Below are positions 59,390-64,000 of a DNA stretch of 64,000 nt, piece by piece. Every line of letters begins with the position of its first letter. Position 1 is the first letter of the stretch. The notes under the pieces were generated by a model. The model was not told the DNA's origin. It was given only the letters and a program-made list of their open reading frames with translations, and searched no databases. Source of the DNA: Capniomyces stellatus (lineage: Eukaryota > Kickxellomycota > Harpellomycetes > Harpellales > Legeriomycetaceae); NCBI GenBank assembly GCA_001661515.1, contig LUVW01000016.1, positions 439,496 to 503,495 of the forward strand, given 5' to 3'. Made by a program: the position numbers and the translations under genes.

Positions 59390-60790
59390 CTATGCTTCGT
59401 CGTCCTCGGCAAGCATTAATACTTTTTTGAACCTACTGAGAGTGGGTCTCAATCCACCGCTACTTACTACCGGAATCATTTGTGTCGCTTCGTGATACAT
59501 TTTAAGTCGATCCCCGTGTACGAGGTCTCTGTTTCCTCTATCGTCCGCTATTATGTATGTACCCTTCTCGAGTATCCGTGTGATTGTGAACGGTCCTTCC
59601 CAGACCGGTTCGAACTTTGTTTGTAACTGTTCTACATACTTAAGTACTCTATCATTTATTTTAAATGTGAATTGTTTAACTACGTGATTATACCTTTTCT
59701 TATCGTAATTCTTTGCTTTTACTAAATTCTTATAGCCTAAGCTTCGTAATTCTGGTATTGCCTTCTCAATTTGTTCGATGCGGTTCGTGATGGCTTCTTC
59801 TAACTCCTCTACTTCGCCTGAGGGCGTCCACGTTGTCGGTGTATTTAACTGGGTGCCGTAAAGTAACTCTGCTGGTGAGTACTTGGTCGACTTATTCCTC
59901 ATGCTTCTGATCACTAACATGGCTTTCCACATAGAACCATCCCAGTTATCTTGGTCCAACCTAATCATTTTCATTAAAACGTTTTTGAGGGTTTGATTAA
60001 ACCTCTCTACTTGCCCATTGCTCTGAGGGCGGTAGGCTGTCGTCGGCGTGTGTTTAATCTGTAAGAACTCGTAGAGTTTGGTGGCTACTTCGCCTACAAA
60101 GTTAGAACCGCGATCCGAGATTAGCTGTTCCGGCACTCCGTATTCTTGGACTATTTTGTTTATGATGAAGTTCACTACCGTCTCGGCTTTAATGTTGTCT
60201 ACTGGAAGAGCAATCGGCCACTTCGTCAAGTAGTCTATGGCTGTTAAGATATATCGGTTTCCGCTGCTGCTAACCGGACTTATAGGACCTATTGCGTCGA
60301 TTCCCATGATCTGGAAAGGTCTTTGTGCCATAATTGGTATTAATTCGGTTCGCCGATTTTTTTGTCCTTTGTGCCTCTGACATTCGTCACACTCTTCTAC
60401 AATTTTTTTAACTGTATCGTATAACCCCGGTCCTACATATAACCTACTTATCCGTTCCCACGTATTATTTATTCCTTCGTGTGTCTCCTCATGTATTTTA
60501 CTTATCGTTTGTTTTGCCGATCTCTCATTTAATACTTTACGAACTCCATGTTTCTTCGAATTCATGTAGAGTTTCTCGTCAATTAACCTGTATTTCTTTG
60601 CCGTATTCCTTAGTTTATGTCGAAATTTTTCGTCGGCGTCCAGTGGGTAACTAAAGTCTTGTAAATAATTAACTAAGGATTTGTATTTTAGAAAATCCAT
60701 TGAATATACATCAATAAATTTTTCTTTTATATCATTCAGTTTATTATTTGTTTTGCTATTTAATTCATCATTTAAATTATTTCTTGACAA
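59390..60790 (-). pseudogene. Integrase segment of the retrotransposon pol (5' truncated)
   Basis: An open frame of 466 codons without its own legitimate start. It has an HHCC zinc-binding region (the HEETHEG His pair and ECDECQRHK), the integrase catalytic core with Asp in MGIDAIGP, Asp in ISDRGSNF and Glu in NGQVERFNQTL, and a C-terminal GPY/F-like module (WEGPFTI). The stop is 12 bp from the LTR. Upstream it should connect with RNase H, but that domain is missing. Confidence 0.88.
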
Positions 60791-61115
60791 AAAATCTGAA
60801 GGATTGTACTTCCTTTACATTGCTTGGTGCTTTTAAACCTTTTATAGCTTTTATTTTTGACTCTGTCGTAGCTATTCCTTTGTTTGAAATTAAGTGTCCT
60901 AGATACTCCAGCTCTGTCTTTCCTATTTCGCATTTTTCTTTATTTAATTGTATTTTACTATCATTTAATAATTTGAATACCTTGTTTAAATCCTCTGCGT
61001 GTTCTTCCGTCGTACGCGAGTATATTATGATGTCGTCTATAAAGACTACTGCGCATTTCCATAGTACCGGAGCCAGAACCCGCTCCATAAGTCGCTGGAA
61101 GGTAGCTGGGCTGTT
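60777..61115 (-). pseudogene. Second half of the reverse transcriptase palm, then deletion
   Basis: Continues the RT frame just after the TGA at 61116-61118: NSPATFQRLM, then the catalytic FIDDIIIYS, and LEYLGHLIS. It ends abruptly after KEVQSF, where the family continues into the connection and RNase H domains. Sequence joins directly to the integrase-side frame, so roughly the RNase H region is deleted. Confidence 0.85.
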
Positions 61116-63338
61116 TCATAACCCAAACGGCATCACATTGTAACAGAATGTGCCGCTTCCTGGCAGAGAAAAGGCGGTTTTAAGTTTATCTTGGGAAGTT
61201 AATTTGACTTGCCAGAAACCGCTTAACGCGTCTAGGCTGCTGTAGATGCTTGAACCAGCTAATGCTAGAAATATATCCTCTGTGTTCGGCAGTGGGTACA
61301 CGTCTTTCTTGGTCACCAGGTTTAATTTCCTGTAATCACTGCAAATCCTTAGTTTCCCATTTTTTTTCCAAACGGTTACTACCGGGGCAGACCATTCCGA
61401 CCAGCATGGTTCGATAATCCCCCTTTTTTTCATAATTTCTATTTCTTTGTTTACTAGTTCTCGCATACCGTGGGCGATTCGATATGGCTTTAGCTTCACT
61501 GGCTTCGCTTCTCCTGTGTCGATGCTGTGTTCGATTACATCTGTCTGGGTGAGCTGCATGATGTCTTCCACGAACAGTTTTTTGTTCTTCTGTAATACCT
61601 CTCTGATCCTTTGCGTTGCTTCCGGTTCTAATTGGTCCAACTCCTTTTCTTTTCTTTTTGTTTCCAATATACCTATTCCATATATTTCGTACTCGCTTTC
61701 TTCCTCTGATTCACTAGAAGTTGTATTGGTTACCTTGGTACTGAAAGATAGTATCACGTCATACTCTCCTTTTGGGAGGATTAATTCTTCGTTCTTTATA
61801 TCCATTACTGCATGATGAGCCTTCAACCAGTCTACTCCTAGAATTATTGTATCCTTATTCTGTTCCATCACTAACAAGTCTGCTACGAACGTGTAACCTG
61901 CTATTTTGATTGGTAATTTTGAAACAATACCTAAGGTCCTGTGTTTAGCTCCATCCGCGGTTACGATTAATTGTTTACTGTTCTTATCAGCATCTACTCC
62001 CAATTTATCCATCATGGTGCGGTTTATAACACTACAAGCTGCACCTGTATCTAATACAGCCCAATAGTGTTTACCATATATTTCCACTAGTGCTCTACTG
62101 TTACTAGTGTCGTCGTGGTCGATTAGTTTCAGTTCTTTTCCTATCTCCTCTTTTTTGCACAATTTGTTCAAGTCTGCTCTTATTTCCGGCGATACTTGTA
62201 AAAGCTGGGCTAACGATATATTGGCTTTCGTATTGATGAGGTCGTCTTTTAGTGAGTATTGGTTCTCATTACGAACTAGCTCGATTTCTTTATGCCTTTT
62301 CTTAACTACCCTAGCCTTGACTACTTTTTGACTTTTCTTTGGTGGTTCTCCACCTGCTGAGTCTACCTCTTTGCTTGCTTCTCCTACCACTTCGTTCCAG
62401 GTCCGTTTTTCGGTGGCGTAAATGTTTTTTCCCACTTCTTCATACTCCACTTCTATTGATCCTATGGGCTTTTGTTCTTCCATGCTGTTGATGTTGGGTT
62501 TCTTGTTCCAAAACGTTTTTGGGCAGTCTTTTGACCAATGTCCAGCCTCTTTACATTGGTGACAGAATTGTTTTTGGTTATAAAACCCGCGTTCCGCTTG
62601 ATTGTTTCTGTTTCTTGACACCTGAATACTTTCATCCAACTTAGTTAGGATGCTGACGCTTAGTTCTCTGAATTGCTGTATCAATGCCTCGTACATCGGA
62701 TCTCCGTTTTCCTGGTTTTTGACATTCGTGATCTTGGTCCTGTCGGTTACACTTGGTTTTGGTGTTATGGAATCGTTACCTTGGACTGCTACTAGCTTGT
62801 TTAGTTCCTCTTCCTTAATGGCTACGGCGATAACCTGGTCGTAGGTTTTTACTGTCGATTTCAGTATCTCCTTTTGGTACTGGGGTAACAGTGCTGATAC
62901 CAAGTACTTCCTCTTAATGTCGGCGTCCACGATTTTCGCTTTACGGAATAGCTTATTCGTACGTGCCACGAACTCGTCTAAGTCTTCCTTCGGGTCTTGT
63001 TTCAGCGTTTGGAGCTCCTTCCAAATTCTCAGCTCTGCTTCTTGGCCTTCGAAACGTTCCATGAACAATACCTTCAGATCCGGCCATTTTGTTAAGTCCG
63101 AAATTTTCATTTCGTACCAACTTAGGGCTTTTCCCTCCAAATAGAGCTCCATTAATTCCACTTTTTCCTCGTCGCTCCATCCACTTTTCCTTGCATAGAG
63201 GTCGTACCTCTTTAACCATCTTTCTGGATCCATTTTTGATTCGTTTTCGAAAACGGTTGGTTCCAACATGTTCCTGATGCTGCTCCTGCTAGCTTCACCC
63301 TCCTTTGCTACGGCTTCTGAGTGCTTGATTTTTGTCAT
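61116..63338 (-). pseudogene. gag-protease-RT(N) open frame of the retrotransposon
   Basis: 740 codons. The N-terminal part is a Ty3-type capsid (DPERWLKRYDLYARKSGW onward, with WYEMKISDLTKW). A nucleocapsid zinc knuckle follows (CHQCKEAGHWSKDC, CX2CX4HX4C). The aspartic protease has the active site AVLDTGAACS. The RT begins with EPCWSEWSAPVVTVWKKNGK and reaches MPFGL, where a TGA (61116-61118) stops the frame in the middle of the RT block that normally continues to the PATFQ motif. Confidence 0.9.
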
Positions 63339-63455
63339 CTTTCTTGTTTGTTTGTGCTCACTTGTGTTGGTTTAAGTTTTTATTTGATTTTATTTTTATT
63401 TGATTTTATTTTATTTTTATTTATTTATTTTATTTTTATTTTTTATTTTTTTATT

Positions 63456-63640
<185 letters not shown>

Positions 63641-63731
63641 TTTTGAATCCGTTAATTAATTTTTAATTTAATGGATTAGTTGAAGTTGGTAGTACGAATC
63701 GGTGAGATTGGCGATTTTACTATATTGGCTT

Positions 63732-63748
63732 CCCCGGTCAAGCCCCCA
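63732..63748 (-). other. Putative primer-binding site of the LTR element
   Basis: On the minus strand one base after the 5' LTR end the sequence is TGGGGGCTTGACCGGGG. The leading TGG would pair with a tRNA CCA end. The primer tRNA was not identified. Confidence 0.5.
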
Positions 63749-63749
63749 C

Positions 63750-64000
63750 TGTTATATCTAATTTGTCTATTTGTTTAGTATTCCGACTATCGATCGGATT
63801 ATAATTTATATCTGAATATATGGTTAATCTAATTAAATCTAATCTTAAAGATACTAAAGCCTATATATTATTAATGATTAAAACTATAAGTATATCTTTT
63901 GAACGTTCCGTTTCTTAGCTGTCTAAAATATGTGTTTTATTATTTAAGCAGGAAGATTCAACTTTTTGGGAAAAACTATTGTAATAACTAAAATTTGGAA
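63750..64000 (-). repeat. 5' LTR of the Ty3-like element (partial)
   Basis: The first 251 bp of the LTR in window orientation, matching 58968-59218; the remainder lies beyond the window. Confidence 0.9.

Overview
The window is nuclear DNA of an AT-rich fungus. Genes are split by many short introns of about 60-300 bases with GTAAG-like donors. The set is typical of opisthokont and fungal genomes (INO1, a Whi3-type RNA-binding protein, a fused siroheme synthase, a Ty3-type LTR retrotransposon). A complete eukaryotic selenocysteine elongation factor (eEFSec), a bona fide ACMSD, an SS18-type SSXT protein and a metazoan-like dynein-adaptor motif argue against Dikarya and for an early-diverging lineage. 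Harpellales-like gut fungi (Zoopagomycota) are my best guess; this is inference, not shown.

Layout. 1-78: tail of an unknown gene. 358-5414: a divergent pair, ACMSD (-) and an ALDH8A1-type dehydrogenase (+), consecutive enzymes of tryptophan/kynurenine breakdown, with GATA-like sites between them. 5766-10741: VPS23 (ESCRT-I) and a coiled-coil protein with a CC1-box motif, both (-). 11279-15835: MTG1 and an SDT1-type nucleotidase, both (+). 16180-21660: an AVT-type amino acid transporter and a Whi3-like protein, both (-). 21661-26158: about 4.5 kb without a recognisable gene. 26159-36517: TAN1 (+), SEN2 (-), GET4 (+) and FOX2/MFE2 (-). 39611-43054: INO1 and cyclophilin 40 (+), the latter with a heat-shock element upstream. 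43565-43813: a small membrane protein (-). 44538-47533: eEFSec (+). 48277-52640: SDA1 and an SSXT-domain protein (+). 54537-56336: siroheme synthase (+). 56796-58091: an RNPS1-like SR protein (-). 58879-58960: tRNA-Ser(GCT) (-). 58968 to the window end: a Ty3/Gypsy LTR element (-) lying 7 bp upstream of that tRNA.

The genes are mostly unlinked housekeeping functions. The exceptions are the ACMSD/ALDH8A1 pair and the tRNA/retrotransposon pair. The standout is eEFSec: selenocysteine decoding is absent from Dikarya and reported from only a few early-branching fungi. No other selenocysteine-machinery gene was recognised here.

Exon boundaries were set by hand from splice motifs, reading-frame phase and family resemblance. 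In every multi-exon model listed the exon lengths sum to a whole number of codons. Four homopolymer tracts contain N and are probably assembly joins.
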